In this document: positions 20,031 to 33,504 of the stretch, piece after piece
Layout of the letters: every line of letters starts with the position of its first letter
Numbering within the stretch: the first letter of the stretch is position 1
Notes under the pieces: model-generated
Told to the model about the DNA's origin: nothing
Seen by the model: only the letters and a program-made list of their open reading frames with translations
Databases searched by the model: none
Made by a program: the position numbers and the translations under genes
Source: Sipunculus nudus
Lineage: Eukaryota > Annelida > Sipuncula > Golfingiida > Sipunculidae
Direction of reading: 5' to 3'
Assembly: GCA_026874595.1 (NCBI GenBank)
Contig: CM049313.1
Span: forward strand, 38,966,659 to 39,030,658
Length of the DNA: 64,000 nt

Positions 20031-23000
20031 GCACTGCCGACGTAGTAGTTTGTGGCGGCAGCACTGCCGACAACGACAGTCACAGCAAAGCTTACTCCCT
20101 GATGGTTCTGCCAATGACGACGACGACGACGACAGTGCTGGCTTCTTGGAGCAGTTTGTGGCGGCGGCACTGCCGACAAAACAGTCACAGCAAAGCTGCC
20201 TCCCTGATGGTTCTGCCAATGACGACGACGACGACAGTGCTGGCCTCTTGGAGTAGTTTGTGGCGGCAGCACTGCCAACGACGACAGTCACAGCAAAGCT
20301 TACTCCCTGATGGTTCTGCCAATGACGACGACGACGACGACAGTGCTGGCCTCTTGGAGTAGTTTGTGGCAGCAGCACTGCCGACGACGACAGTCACAGC
20401 AAAGCTTACTCCCTGATGGTTCTGCCAATGACGACGACGACGACAGTGCTGGCCTCTTGGAGTAGTTTGTGGCGGCAGCACTGCCGACGAAGACAGTCAC
20501 AGCAAAGCTGCCTCCCTGAAGGTTCTGCCAATGACGACGACGACGACAGTGCTGGCTTCTTGGAGTAGTTTGTGGCGGCAGCACTGCCGATGACGACAGT
20601 CACAGCAAAGTTTACTCCCTGATGGTTCTGCCAATGACGACGACGACGACAGTGCTGGCCTCATGGAGTAGTTGGTGGCGGCAGCACTGCTGACGACGAC
20701 AGTCACAGCAAAGCTTACTCCCTGATGGTTCTGCCAATGACGACGACGACGACAGTGCTGGCCTCTTGGAGTAGTTTGTGGCGGCGGAACCGCCGACGAC
20801 GACAGTCACAGCAAAACTTACTCCCTGATGGTTCTGCCAATGACGACGACGACGACAGTGCTGGCCTCTTGGAGTAGTTTGTGGCGGCAGCACTGCCGAC
20901 GACGACAGTCACAGCAAAGCTTACTCCCTGATGGTTCTGCCAATGACGACGACGCCGACAGTGCTGGCCTCTTGGGGTAGTTTGTGGCGGCAGCACTGCC
21001 GACGACGACAGTCACAGCAAAGCTGCCTCCCTGATGGTTCTGCCAATGACGACGACGACGACGACGACAGTGCTGGCCTCTTGGAGTAGTTTGTGGCGGC
21101 TGAACCGCAGACGACGACAGTCACAGCAAAGCTGCCTCCCTGAAGGTTCTGCCAATGACGACGACGAAGACAGTGCTGGCCTCTTGGAGTAGTTTGTGGC
21201 GGCAGCACTGCCGACGACGACAGTCACAGCAAAGCTAACTCCCTGATGGTTCTGCCAATGACGACGACGAAGACGACAGTGCTGGCCTCTTGGGGTAGTT
21301 TGTGGCGGCAGCACTGCCGACGACGACAGTCACAGCAAAGCTGCCTCCCTGATGGTTCTGCCAATGACGACGACGACGACGACAGTGCTGGCCTCTTGGA
21401 GTAGTTTGTGGTGGCGGAACCGCCGACGACGACAGTCATAGCAAAGCTGCCTCCCTCTCGGTTCTGCCAATGACAACGACGACGACGACAGTGCTGGCCT
21501 CTTGGAGAAGTTTGTGGCGGCAGCACTGCCGACGACGACAGTCATAGCAAAGCTGCCTCCCTGAAGGTTCTGCCAATGACGACGACGACGACAGTGCTGG
21601 CTTCTTGGAGTAGTTTGTGGCGGCAGCACTGCCGACGACGACAGTCACAGCAAAGTTTACTCCCTGATGGTTCTGCCAATGACGACGACGATGACAGTGC
21701 TGGCCTCATGGAGTAGTTGGTGGCGGCAGCACTGCCGACGACGACAGTCACAGCAAAGCTTACTCCCTGATGGTTCTGCCAATGACGACGACGACGACAG
21801 TGCTGGCCTCTTGGAGTAGTTTGTGGCGGCGGAACAGCCGACGACGACAGTCATAGCAAAGCTGCCTACCTGATGGTTCTGCCAATGACGACAACGACGA
21901 CGACAGTGCTGGCCTATTGGAGTAGTTTGTGGCGGCAGCACTGCCGACGACGACAGTCACAGCAAAACTTACTCCCTGATGGTTCTGCCAATGACGACCA
22001 CGACGACAGTGCTGGCCTCTTGAATTAGTTTGTGGCGGCAGCACTGCCGACGACGACAGTCACAGCAAAGCTTACTCCCTGATGGTTCTGCCAATGACAA
22101 CGACCACGACGACAGTGCTGGCCTCTTGGAGTAGTTTGTGGCGGCAGCACTGCCAACGACGACAGTCACAGCAAAGCTGCCTCCCTGAAGGTTCTGCCAA
22201 TGACGACAACGACGACGACGACAGTGCTGGCCTCTTGGAGTAGTTTGTGGCGGCAGCACTGCCGACGACGACAGTCACAGCAAAGCTTACCAGCTCCCTG
22301 ATGGTTCTGCCAATGACGACGACGACAGTGCTGGCCTCTTGGGGTAGTTTGTGGAGGCAGCACTGCCGACGACGACAGTCACAGCAAAGCTGCCTCCCTG
22401 ATGGTTCTGCCAATGACGACGACGACGACGACAGTGCTGGCCTCTTGGAGTAGTTTGTGGCTGCTGCACTGCCGACGACGACACTCACAGCAAAGCTGCC
22501 TCCCTGATGGTTCTGCCAATGACGACGACGACAACAGTGCTGGCCTCTTGGAGTAGTTTGTGGCGTCGGCACTGCCGACGACGACACTCACAGCAAAGCT
22601 GCCTCCCTGATGGTTCTGCCAATGACAACGACGACGACAGTGCTGGCCTCTTAGAGTAGTTTGTGGCGGCAGCACTGCCGACGACGACAGTCACAGCAAA
22701 GCTGCCTCCCTGAAGGTTCTGCCAATGACGACGACGACGACGACGACAGTGCTGGCCTCTTGGGGTAGTTTGTGGCGGCAGCACTGCCGACGACGACAGT
22801 CACAGCAAAGCTAACTCCCTGATGGTTCTGCCAATGACGACGACGACGACGACGACGACAGTGCTGGCCTCTTGGGGTAGTTTGTGGCGGCAGCACTGCC
22901 GACAACGACAGTCACAGCAAAGCTGCCTCCCTGATGGTTCTGCCAATGACGACGACGACGACGACAGTTCTGGCCGCTTGGAGTAGTTTGTGGTGGCGGA

Positions 23001-26000
23001 ACCGCCGACGACGACAGTCATAGCAAAGCTGCCTCTCTCTCGGTTCTGCCAATGACGACGACTACGACGACAGTGCTGGCCTCTTGGAGAAGTTTGTGGC
23101 GGCAGCACTGCCGACGACAACAGTCACAGCAAAGCTGCCTCCCTGATGGTTCTGCCAATGACGACGACGACGACAGTGCTGGCCTCTTGGAGTAGTTTGT
23201 GGCGGCAGCACTGCCGACGACGACAGTCACAGCAAAGCTGCCTCCCTGAAGGTTCTGCCAATGACGACGACGATGACGACGACGACGACAGTGCTGGCTT
23301 CTTGGAGTAGTTTGTGGCGGCAGCACTGCCGACGACGACAGTCACAGCAAAGTTTACTCCCTGATGGTTCTGCCAATGACGACGACGACGACAGTGCTGG
23401 CCTCATGGAGTAGTTGGTGGCGGCAGCACTGCCGACGACGACAGTCACAGCAAAGCTTACTCCCTGATGGTTCTGCCAATGACGACGACGACGACAGTGC
23501 TGGCCTCTTGGAGTAGTTTGTGGCGGCGGAACCGCCGACGACGACAGTCATAGCAAAGCTGCCTACCTGGTGGTTCTGCCAATGACGACAACGACGACGA
23601 CAGTGCTGGCCTATTGGAGTAGTTTGTGGCGGCAGCACTGCCGACGACGACAGTCACAGCAAAACTTACTCCCTGATGGTTCTGCCAATGACGACCACGA
23701 CGACAGTGCTGGCCTCTTGAATTAGTTTGTGGCGGCAGCACTGCCGACGACGACAGTCACAGCAAAGCTTACTCCCTGATGGTTCTGCCAATGACGACGA
23801 CCACGACGACAGTGCTGGCCTCTTGGAGTAGTTTGTGGCGGCAGCACTGCCGACGACGACAGTCACAGCAAAGCTGCCTCCCTGAAGGTTCTGCCAATGA
23901 GGACAACGACGACGACGACAGTGCTGGCCTCTTGGAGTAGTTTGTGGCGGCAGCACTGCCGACGACGACAGTCACAGCAAAGCTTACCAGCTCCCTGATG
24001 GTTCTGCCAATGACGACGACGACGACGACAGTGCTGGCCTCTTGGGGTAGTTTGTGGAGGCAGCACTGCCGACGACGACAGTCACAGCAAAGCTGCCTCC
24101 CTGATGGTTCTGCCAATGACGACGACGACGACAACAGTGCTGGCCTCTTGGAGTAGTTTGTGGCGGCGGAACCGCCGACGACGACAGTCATAGCAAAGCT
24201 GCCTCCCTCTCGGTTCTGCCAATGACGACGACGACGACGACAGTGCTGGCCTCTTGGAGTAGTTTGTGGCCTCAGCACTGCTGACGACGACAGTCACAGC
24301 AAAGCTGCCTCCCTCTCGGTTCTGCCAATAACGACGACGACGACGACAGTGCTGGCCTCTTGGAGTAGTTTGTGGCTGCTGCACTGCCGACGACGACACT
24401 CACAGCAAAGCTGCCTCCCTGATGGTTCTGCCAATGACGACGACGACGACAGTGCTGGCCTCTTGGAGTAGTTTGTGGCGTCAGCACTGCCGACGACGAC
24501 ACTCACAGCAAAGCTGCCTCCCTGATGGTTCTGCCAATGACGACGACGACAGTGCTGGCCTCATGGAGTAGTTGGTGGCGGCAGCACTGCCGACGACGAC
24601 AGTCACAGCAAAGCTTACTCCCTGATGGTTCTGCCAATGACGACGACGACGACAGTGCTGGCCTCTTGGAGTAGTTGGTGGCGGCAGCACTGCCGACGAC
24701 GACAGTCACAGCAAAGCTGCCTCCCTCTCGGTTCTACCAATGACGACGACTACGACGACAGTGCTGGCCTCTTGGAGAAGTTTGTGGCGGCAGCACTGCC
24801 GACGACAACAGTCACAGCAAAGCTGCCTCCCTGATGGTTCTGCCAATGACGACGACGACGACAGTGCTGGCCTCTGGGAGTGGTTTGTGGCGGCAGCACT
24901 GCCGACGACGACAGTCACAGCAAAGCTGCCTCCCTGAAGGTTCTGCCAATGACGACGACGATGACGACGACGACGACAGTGCTGGCTTCTTGGAGTAGTT
25001 TGTGGCGGCAGCACTGCCGACGACGACAGTCACAGCAAAGTTTACTCCCTGATGGTTCTGCCAATGACGACGACGACGACAGTGCTGGCCTCATGGAGTA
25101 GTTGGTGGCGGCAGCACTGCCGACGACGACAGTCACAGCAAAGCTTACTCCCTGATGGTTCTGCCAATGACGACGACGACGACAGTGCTGGCCTCTTGGA
25201 GTAGTTTGTGGCGGCGGAACCGCCGACGACGACAGTCATAGCAAAGCTGCCTACCTGATGGTTCTGCCAATGACGACAACGACGACGACAGTGCTGGCCT
25301 ATTGGAGTAGTTTGTGGCGGCAGCACTGCCGACGACGACAGTCACAGCAAAACTTACTCCCTGATGGTTCTGCCAATGACGACCACGACGACAGTGCTGG
25401 CCTTTTGGAGTAGTTTGTGGCGGCAGCACTGCCGACGATGACAGTCACAGCAAAGCTTACTCCCTGATGGTTCTGCCAATGACGATGACCACGACGACAG
25501 TGCTGGCCTCTTGGAGTAGTTTGTGGCGGCAGCACTGCCGACGACGACAGTCACAGCAAAGCTGCCTCCCTGAAGGTTCTGCCAATGACGACAACGACGA
25601 CTACGACAGTGCTGGCCTCTTGGAGTAGTTTGTGGCGGCAGCACATGCTGACGACGACAGTCACAGCAAAGCTTACCAGCTCCCTGATGGTTCTGCCAAT
25701 GACGACGACGACGATGACAGTGCTGGCCTCTTGGGGTAGTTTGTGGCGGCAGCACTGCCGACGACGACAGTCACAGCAAAGCTGCCTCCCTGATGGTTCT
25801 GCCAATGACGACGACGACGACGACAGTGCTGGCCTCTTGGAGTAGTTTGTGGCGGCAGCACTGCCGACGACGACAGTCACAGCAAACCTGCCTCCCTCTC
25901 GGTTCTGCCAATAACGACGACGACGACGACAGTGCTGGCCTCTTGGAGTAGTTTGTGGCTGCAGCACTGCCGACGACGACACTCACAGCAAAGCTGCCTC

Positions 26001-29000
26001 CCTGATGGTTCTGCCAATGACGACGACGACGACAGTGCTGGCCTCTTGGAGTAGTTTGTGGCGGCAGCACTGCCGACGACGACAGTCACAGCAAAGCTGC
26101 CTCCCTGATGGTTCTGCCAATGACGACGACGACGACGACAGTGCTGGCCTCTTGGAGTAGTTTGTGGCGGCGGAACCGCCGACGACGACAGTCATAGCAA
26201 AGCTGCCTCCCTCTCGGTTCTGCCAATGACGACGACGACGACGACAGTGCTGGCCTCTTGGAGTAGTTTGTGGCGGCAGCACTGCCGACGACGACAGTCA
26301 CAGCAAAGCTGCCTCCCTCTCGGTTCTGCCAATAACGACGATGACGACGACAGTGCTGGCCTCTTGGAGTAGTTTGTGGCTGCAGCACTGCCGACGACGA
26401 CACTCACAGCAAAGCTGCCTCCCTGATGGTTCTGCCAATGACGACGACGACGACAGTGCTGGCCTCTTGGAGTAGTTTGTGGCGTCAGCACTGCCGACGA
26501 CGACACTCACAGCAAAGCTGCCTCCCTGATGGTTCTGCCAATGACGACGACGACGACAGTGCTGGCCTCTTGGAGTAGTTTGTGGCGGCAGCACTGCCGA
26601 CGACGACAGTCACAGCAAAGCTGCCTCCCTGAAGGTTCTGCCAATGACGACGACGACGACGACGACAGTGCTGGCCTCTTGGGGTAGTTTGTGGCGGCAG
26701 CACTGCCGACGACGACAGTCACAGCAAAGCTAACTCCCTGATGGTTCTGCCAATGACGACGACGACGACGACAGTTCTGGCCGCTTGGAGTAGTTTGTGG
26801 TGGCGGAACCGCCGACGACGACAGTCATAGCAAAGCTACCTCCCTCTCGGTTCTGCCAATGACGACGACTACGACGACAGTGCTGGCCTCTTGGAGAAGT
26901 TTGTGGCGGCAGCACTGCCGACGACGACAGTCACAGCAAAGCTGCCTCCCTGATGGTTCTGCCAATGACGACGACGACGACAGTGCTGGCCTCTTGGAGT
27001 AGTTTGTGGCGGCAGCACTGCCGACGACGACAGTCACAGCAAAGCTGCCTCCCTGAAGGTTCTGCCAATGACGATGACGACGACGACGACAGTGCTGGCT
27101 TCTTGGAGTAGTTTGTGGCGGCAGCACTGCCGACGACGACAGTCACAGCAAAGTTTACTCCCTGATGGTTCTGCCAATGACGACGACGACGACAGTGCTG
27201 GCCTCATGGAGTAGTTGGTGGCGGCAGCACTGCCGACGACGACAGTCACAGCAAAGCTGCCTCCCTGAAGGTTCTGCCAATGACGACGACAACGACGACG
27301 ACAGTGCTGGCTTCTTGGAGTAGTTTGTGGCGGCAGCACTGCCGACGACGACAGTCACAGCAAAGTTTACTCCCTGATGGTTCTGCCAATGACGACGACG
27401 ACGACAGTGCTGGCCTCATGGAGTAGTTGGTGGCGGCAGCACTGCCGACGACGACAGTCACAGCAAAGCTTACTCCCTGATGGTTCTGCCAATGACGACG
27501 ACGACGACAGTGCTGGCCTCTTGGAGTAGTTTGTGGCGGCAGCACTGCCGACGACGACAGTCACAGCAAAGCTGCCTCCCTGAAGGTTCTGCCAATGACG
27601 ACAACGACGACGACGACAGTGCTGGCCTCTTGGAGTAGTTTGTGGCGGCAGCACTGCTGACGACGACTGTCACAGCAAAGCTTACCAGCTCCCTGATGGT
27701 TCTGCCAATGACGACAACGACAACGACAGTGCTGGCCTCTTGGGGTAGTTTGTGGCGGCAGCACTGCCGACGACGACAGTCACAGCAAAGCTGCCTCCCT
27801 GATGGTTCTGCCAATGACGACGACGACGACGACAGTGCTGGCCTCTTGGAGTAGTTTGTGGCGGCGGAACCGCCGACGACGACAGTCATAGCAAAGCTGC
27901 CTCCCTCTCGGTTCTGCCAATGACGACGACGACAGTGCTGGCCTCTTGGAGTAGTTTGTGGCGGCAGCACTGCCGATGACGACAGTCACAGCAAAGCTGC
28001 CTCCCTCTTGGTTCTGCCAATAACGACGACGACGACAGTGCTGGCCTCTTGGAGTAGTTTGTGGCGGCAGCACTGCCGACGACGACACTCACAGCAAAGC
28101 TGCCTCCCTGATGGTTCTGCCAATGACGACGACGACGACAGTGCTGGCCTCTTGGAGTAGTTTGTGGCGGCAGCACTGCCAACGACGACAGTCACAGCAA
28201 AGCTGCCTCCCTGTGGCTTCTGCCAGTGACAAAGACAACGACAGTGCTGGCCTCTCAGAGTAGTTTGTGGGGCCTGCACTGATGAAGACGACAGTTTGTG
28301 GTAGCAGCACTGATGACTACTACTGTCACAGCAAAGCTCCTTCCCCGTTGCTTCTGCCAATGACGACAATGACAGTGCTGGCCTCTTGGAGTAGTTTGTT
28401 GCAGTAGCACTGCCGACGACAACAGTCAGAGTAAAGCTGCCTCCCTCTTGGTTCTGCCAATGACGACGAGGACGACAGTGCTGGCCTCTTGGAGTCGTTT
28501 GTTGCGGCAGCACTGCCGACGACGACAGTCACAGCAAAGCTTACTCCCCGATGGTTCTGCCAATGACGACGACGACGACAGTGCTGGCCTCTTGGAGTAG
28601 TTTGTGGCAGCAGCACTGCTGACGACGACAGTCACAGCAAAGCTAACTCCCTGATGGTTCTGCCAATGACGACGACGACGACGACAGTGCTGGCCTCTTG
28701 GGAAAGTTTGTGGCGGCAGCACTGCCGACGACGACAGTCACAGCAAAGCTGCCTCCCTGATGGTTCTGCCAATGACGACGACGACGACAGTGCTGGCCTC
28801 TTGGAGTAGTTTGTGGCGGCAGCACTTCCAACGACGACAGTCACAGCAAAGCTTACTCCCTGATGGATCTGCCAATGACGACGACGACGACGACGACAGT
28901 GCTTGCCTCTTGGGGTAGTTTGTGGCGGCAGCACTGCCGACGACGACAGTCACAGCAAAGCTGCCTCCCTGATGGTTCTGCCGACGACGACGACAGTGCT

Positions 29001-29948
29001 GGCCTCTTGGGGTAGTTTGTGGCGGCAGCACTGCCGACGACGACAGTCACAGCAAAGCTTACTCCCTGATGGATCTGCCAATGACGACGACGACGACGAC
29101 GACAGTGCTTGCCTCTTGGGGTAGTTTGTGGCGGCAGCACTGCCGACGACGACAGTCACAGCAAAGCTGCCTCCCTGAAGGTTCTGCCAATGACGACGAC
29201 GACGAGGACGACAGTGCTGGCTTCTTGGAGTAGTTTGTGGCGGCAGCACTGCCGACGACAACAGTCACAGCAAAACTTACTCCCTGATGGTTCTGCCAAT
29301 GACGACGACTACGACGACGACGACAGTGCTGGCCTCTTGGAGTAGTTTGTGGTGGCAGCACTGCCGACGACGACAGTCACAGCAAAGCTTACTCCCCGAT
29401 GGTTCTGCCAATGACGACGACGACGACAGTGCTGGCCTCTTGGAGTAGTTTGTGGCGGCGGAACCGCCGACGACGACAGTCATAGCAAAGCTGCCTCCCT
29501 GATGGTTCTGCCAATGACGACGACGACGACGACAGTGCTGGCCTCTTGGAGTAGTTTGTGGCGGCAGCACTGCCGACGACGACAGTCACAGCAAAGCTGC
29601 CTCCCTGAAGGTTCTGCCAATGACGACGACGACGACAGTGCTGGCTTCTTGGAGTAGTTTGTGGCGGCAGCACTGCCGACGACGACAGTCACAGCAAAGT
29701 TTACTCCCTCTTGGTTCTGCCAATGACGACGACGACAGTGCTGGCTTCTTGGGGTAGTTTGTGGCAGCAGCACTGCCGACGACGACAGTCACAGCAAAGC
29801 TTACCAGCTCCCTGATGGTTCTGCCAATGACGACAACGACGACGACAGTGCTGGCTTCTTGGAGTGGTTTCTGGCGGCGGCACTGCCGACGAAGACAGTC
29901 ACAGCAAAGCTGCCTCCCTCTTGGTTCTGCCAATGACGACGACGCCGA
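20031..29948 (+). repeat. Left arm: ~9.9-kb minisatellite, ~103-112-bp monomer, about 93 copies
   Basis: Each monomer runs GCAGCACTGCCGACGACGAC, AGTCACAGCAAAGC, a variable CTGCCTCC or TTACTCC block, CTGATGGTTCTGCCAATGA, a (GAC)3-8 run, AGTGCTGGCCTCTTGG, AGTAGTTTGTGGCG. Length varies mainly by whole GAC triplets, so it is 103 plus multiples of 3. Variant monomers (CATGGAGTAGTTGG, GCGGAACCGCC, TTACCAGCTCCC, TTGAATTAG) recur in fixed order, giving a higher-order period near 1.69 kb. Because 103 is not a multiple of 3, every monomer rotates the reading frame. The many overlapping ~65-170-aa open frames here, on both strands, are by-products. Confidence 0.97.
28092..28438 (+). repeat. Block shared, inverted, with the right arm
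   Basis: This 347-bp block contains unusual monomers (CTGTGGCTTCTGCCAGTGAC, GGGGCCTGCACTGATGAAG, GATGACTACTACTGTC). It is the reverse complement of 37,890-38,236 with the same length and, by eye, two mismatches. It anchors the two arms as true inverted copies. Confidence 0.92.
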
Positions 29949-30401
29949 CATATTGTACACACAAATGTGCTTGTGGCCATCAACATGTATTACAGTGTTA
30001 TTGTCATTCTAGAAGCTGGATCTAGCTCCGTTTCTGTGAATTGCTAGTTGCAAAAATTTCTAATTAATCCTATTTGAACTGGACCCTACTGTCAAGTTAG
30101 TGATTAATAAAGACTATGAAACAAACAATACATTTAATAAAGTGTCAAACAATCAAGAACTACTCAATCAAGTCCTTAATTAACAGAATAACTAACCTTA
30201 CATAAGGATAACAGTAGATTAGTTTAAAGGATATCTTCAGTTAGTTGAAGTAGTAGTTCAAAGTATGTCTCATAGGTTCAGTTGGGCCTGAATTAACTAC
30301 CAATGCATTTTTGCATATAGTGTCCGAGGTAGTCCTTGCCTGATTTTATCAAGAGCACTATAAACAATATTGATACATAGGTGTAGGACAACCCCCCTCT
30401 A

Positions 30402-30442
<41 letters not shown>

Positions 30443-32609
30443 TTATATATACTACATATTTCAAAAATACTACATTTTTTTATAATTTGGTATTTTTAGT
30501 GTAATATACCATTAGAAAATGAATCTACACTGTACATAATTGAATGAGCTATACTAAAATTTTGTTGTGAAAGAAACTGCTATAACGGTGACTAATAACA
30601 ATGGACAAGGGCTCAATTTTATGTTAAGTAGGAAACCACTCTCATGGGACAGTTCCATATGACCCATGTCATCTGAATGATGATGGCAAGGGTGTCTTCA
30701 TTGCTGTCATGGTTCATGGTCTAGCTCATAAAATTCAACATCATTATATTTAAAATCTTGCTGTGAAATGGAGGAAGATAAATGAATTACTGCATTTCAT
30801 TTATGTAATTTTTAGTAAACTAGATATGCCATGTATTTATTTATATTTCAAGGCACATACACATTTGAAATAATATATGTATTATCTCATTTTTTGTTAA
30901 TTTCGGTTGAAACAAAAGTCTTCAACCAAAGGGATGAATTCTGGCAAGTAGTGAGCTGGTAGAAGAAAGCTAATATATAACAGTACTATGAAATATTAAA
31001 TGAAATATGTATGTATAAATGTTGATATACTGCATTGTACATGATATAATAATATTTAGTGACATTTGATAAGTGTCATAAATATCATTTTCAACTCAGC
31101 TTTCAGCTGAGAAACTGTGCATGATGTTGCAATCTTAATAATTCCCATGCCTATGAATTGGTCCCTGTCCTTTCTTAGTTCTTTGAATACAATATATATT
31201 ATAAATATGATTCTATTATAGTTTTCAGTCCCTCTGTTTATTCTTTTTTAAGATTGTTTCATTAAATAACGTTATATATAGAATGTAGAACAACTTTTGG
31301 GGGTGTGGGTTGGGGATAAGCCCTCTTCATGATTAAGTTAGTGGGTTTTGAAGGGGGGGGGTTGTATTCCTTTTTCCCCAGAGCATAATTAAGGTCATGT
31401 TACAGTGTGCCAACACAATACTTTCCTACACTTCTATGGGGCTCTATACCCTGTTCTATGTAGCACCCAATCTGGTAGTTACTGATTTATCTTTATTGGG
31501 AAGTCACAACAAGCTGTTCTCTCCCTATGTATGAGATTAGCCCCTTTATTGTTTGTGCTCCAATGATAGGCACTGTTGATGACTAGCTACACCCACTCCA
31601 CAAACCCTGTAACCATTATTCCCTGTTGCACATGGCTTATCTGTTCTAATGGCAAAGCTAATCAGGCTCATACAGGACAGCATCCATTCACACCTTGTTC
31701 ATACAAGTTGCAGAGGTGAACCTACAGGGCCATACATTACCTTGGTTATCCTTTATTTGCAACTGTAAGCACAACCCTTAGCCCTGTTTTAGCATGCACT
31801 ATCTCTAGGACATTCAAGTCATTTTTCATTATGAGAACTTGGTTGATATAAATCTTGTCACCAATATATAACTTTTACCAGTTTGGGAGACTGGCTTAAG
31901 GCCAGGCAGCATCAAACACTGTGATGTGTTGCACATATTACTCTTGTTCTTGAGAAAGCCAATCCTTATCAAGATTCATGTGAAGGCATGAGTTCAAATT
32001 TTAACAGCTCTTCCAATAAATGATTAAATGACCCTAAACTCTGTGTGACAGGCTTCAGAAACTGCTGTTGCATTACAACTATATTATTACTCAGGATATC
32101 ATATAAACATGTAAACATTTTATATTACATACAAGGTCTGGACAAATTGCATGGAATGTAGTGTTTGATGAATTGGTGCCTGTACCTGTAGTTGAAGATG
32201 TTACTGAAAATATACAGTATATATCAATCAGGGCTGTCCATGTGTTAGGGAGCGATGTCTGAACAGGTTCTAATGAAATTAAAGCATGTTCCTGTGACAG
32301 AGTGGAATAAACATCACAGTTACAGGGTGTTCAGTAGTCTCAAGTTGACTGTGCATTGGGATTAATGAAATGGGCTCATCTTTTATGGCGAAGTAGGCTG
32401 TCATCTAATGCAACGGTAGCAGGTAAAATGGCAGAATAAAATAAAATACAGAAAATTATAACATTCATCTAGTTAATGCACCATTTTTTTTTGAGTGCAG
32501 GGCATAGGGGAAGCCTGCTACTAGGGGCCAAGCTGAGCAAAGGCAAGCTGCCTGGGGTGGGTTACATAATGCAAGTGAAGGCTGTACCACTAGGTGGGCT
32601 AGATGTAAA
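29949..32609. other. Unique spacer inside the foldback
   Basis: AT-rich, with no gene recognised. A (TC)n-(TA)n microsatellite lies at 30,403-30,443 and a G-run near 31,354-31,362. Confidence 0.55.
30403..30443 (+). repeat. (TC)n(TA)n microsatellite
   Basis: A run of TC dinucleotides passes directly into TA dinucleotides. Confidence 0.9.
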
Positions 32610-33333
32610 CAATACTTGACATGGTGTATGAAAACTTGAATAAAAGCTACTCTTTTCAATCAATTACTTTGAAATTTCAGATTTTAAAAGATTAAATCCT
32701 TATGTATATGTATAGTGAAAATTAAATCAACAGTGTTTACAGGGGAAAAAACATGCCAATGCCAAAGTTGGACAAAATTTAAGCTATTTTTTATGTATGC
32801 TAATAACTTTAAAAATTGGCAAAATTCAGATCTAATTTTGGGTAAACAATTGAATCTTGATTAAATAAAGTTATATTGCTAAAAAAAAGTCTCCTGCTTC
32901 AGCATATCTCATGTTATGTGAGCAAATATATTTTCTGAATTTTCAAAAATTGTATTATATTTAGGCCCATAACTTAAAAATAATACCAAATACTGACCAA
33001 AATTTTGGTATGTGCATAGGAAATTTATGGAAATATAGGAATACTAAATATAATAAAAAACAAATCAGTGGTTTTGATATTAGGCAGCCTTGAAGTGTAA
33101 CAATGGCTTTTTTTAATGAAAAACAAAGGTTTTTCCTTATTATCTCGAAGGAATGAAAGCCTAATGACCAAATGTTTTGGATAGTAGGAGATTTTGGGGT
33201 AATGGTATGCAGAATTTTGGATTCGTAGGTCCAACGGTTTTAAAATGTGCCCTGGTTACGGCAGGACGGATGAACGGATGACGGACAAAGGACCACGACT
33301 ATAGCTCAGATGACTTATAGTCAGCTGAGCTAA
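32610..33333 (+). mobile_element. Dispersed element X, single-core copy with hairpin tail
   Basis: Same order as 9,770-10,510: AAAACTTGAATAAAAGCTAC, AATCAACAGTGTTTACAGG, GGTTTTGATATTAGGCAG, a decayed ACGG stretch (33,260-33,286), and the hairpin at 33,302-33,332 ending CTAA at 33,333. The next base is T, as in a Helitron-type insertion. It has one core unit where the 9.1-10.5-kb copy has two. Confidence 0.75.
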
Positions 33334-33504
33334 TGAATGGATATCACAGTTAATTCATGCTATACTGAAACAACATGATCAGATATAAGTATCAGTGAAA
33401 ATGATTGGAGTTTAATAATGTATTTGGATCTACACACGCACTATGGAAATTATGACCAATAACAAGGGAGGATCTTTTATTTTCATTTTCCTTCAAGTTT
33501 CTAT

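Noticed and set aside
19892-29986. Dozens of overlapping ~65-170-aa open frames in the left array
   Set aside because: The monomer length is 103 plus multiples of 3, so each copy rotates frame and all frames are partly open on both strands. The peptides are the same repeat read in three frames, with no domain, consistent start or independent codon pattern.
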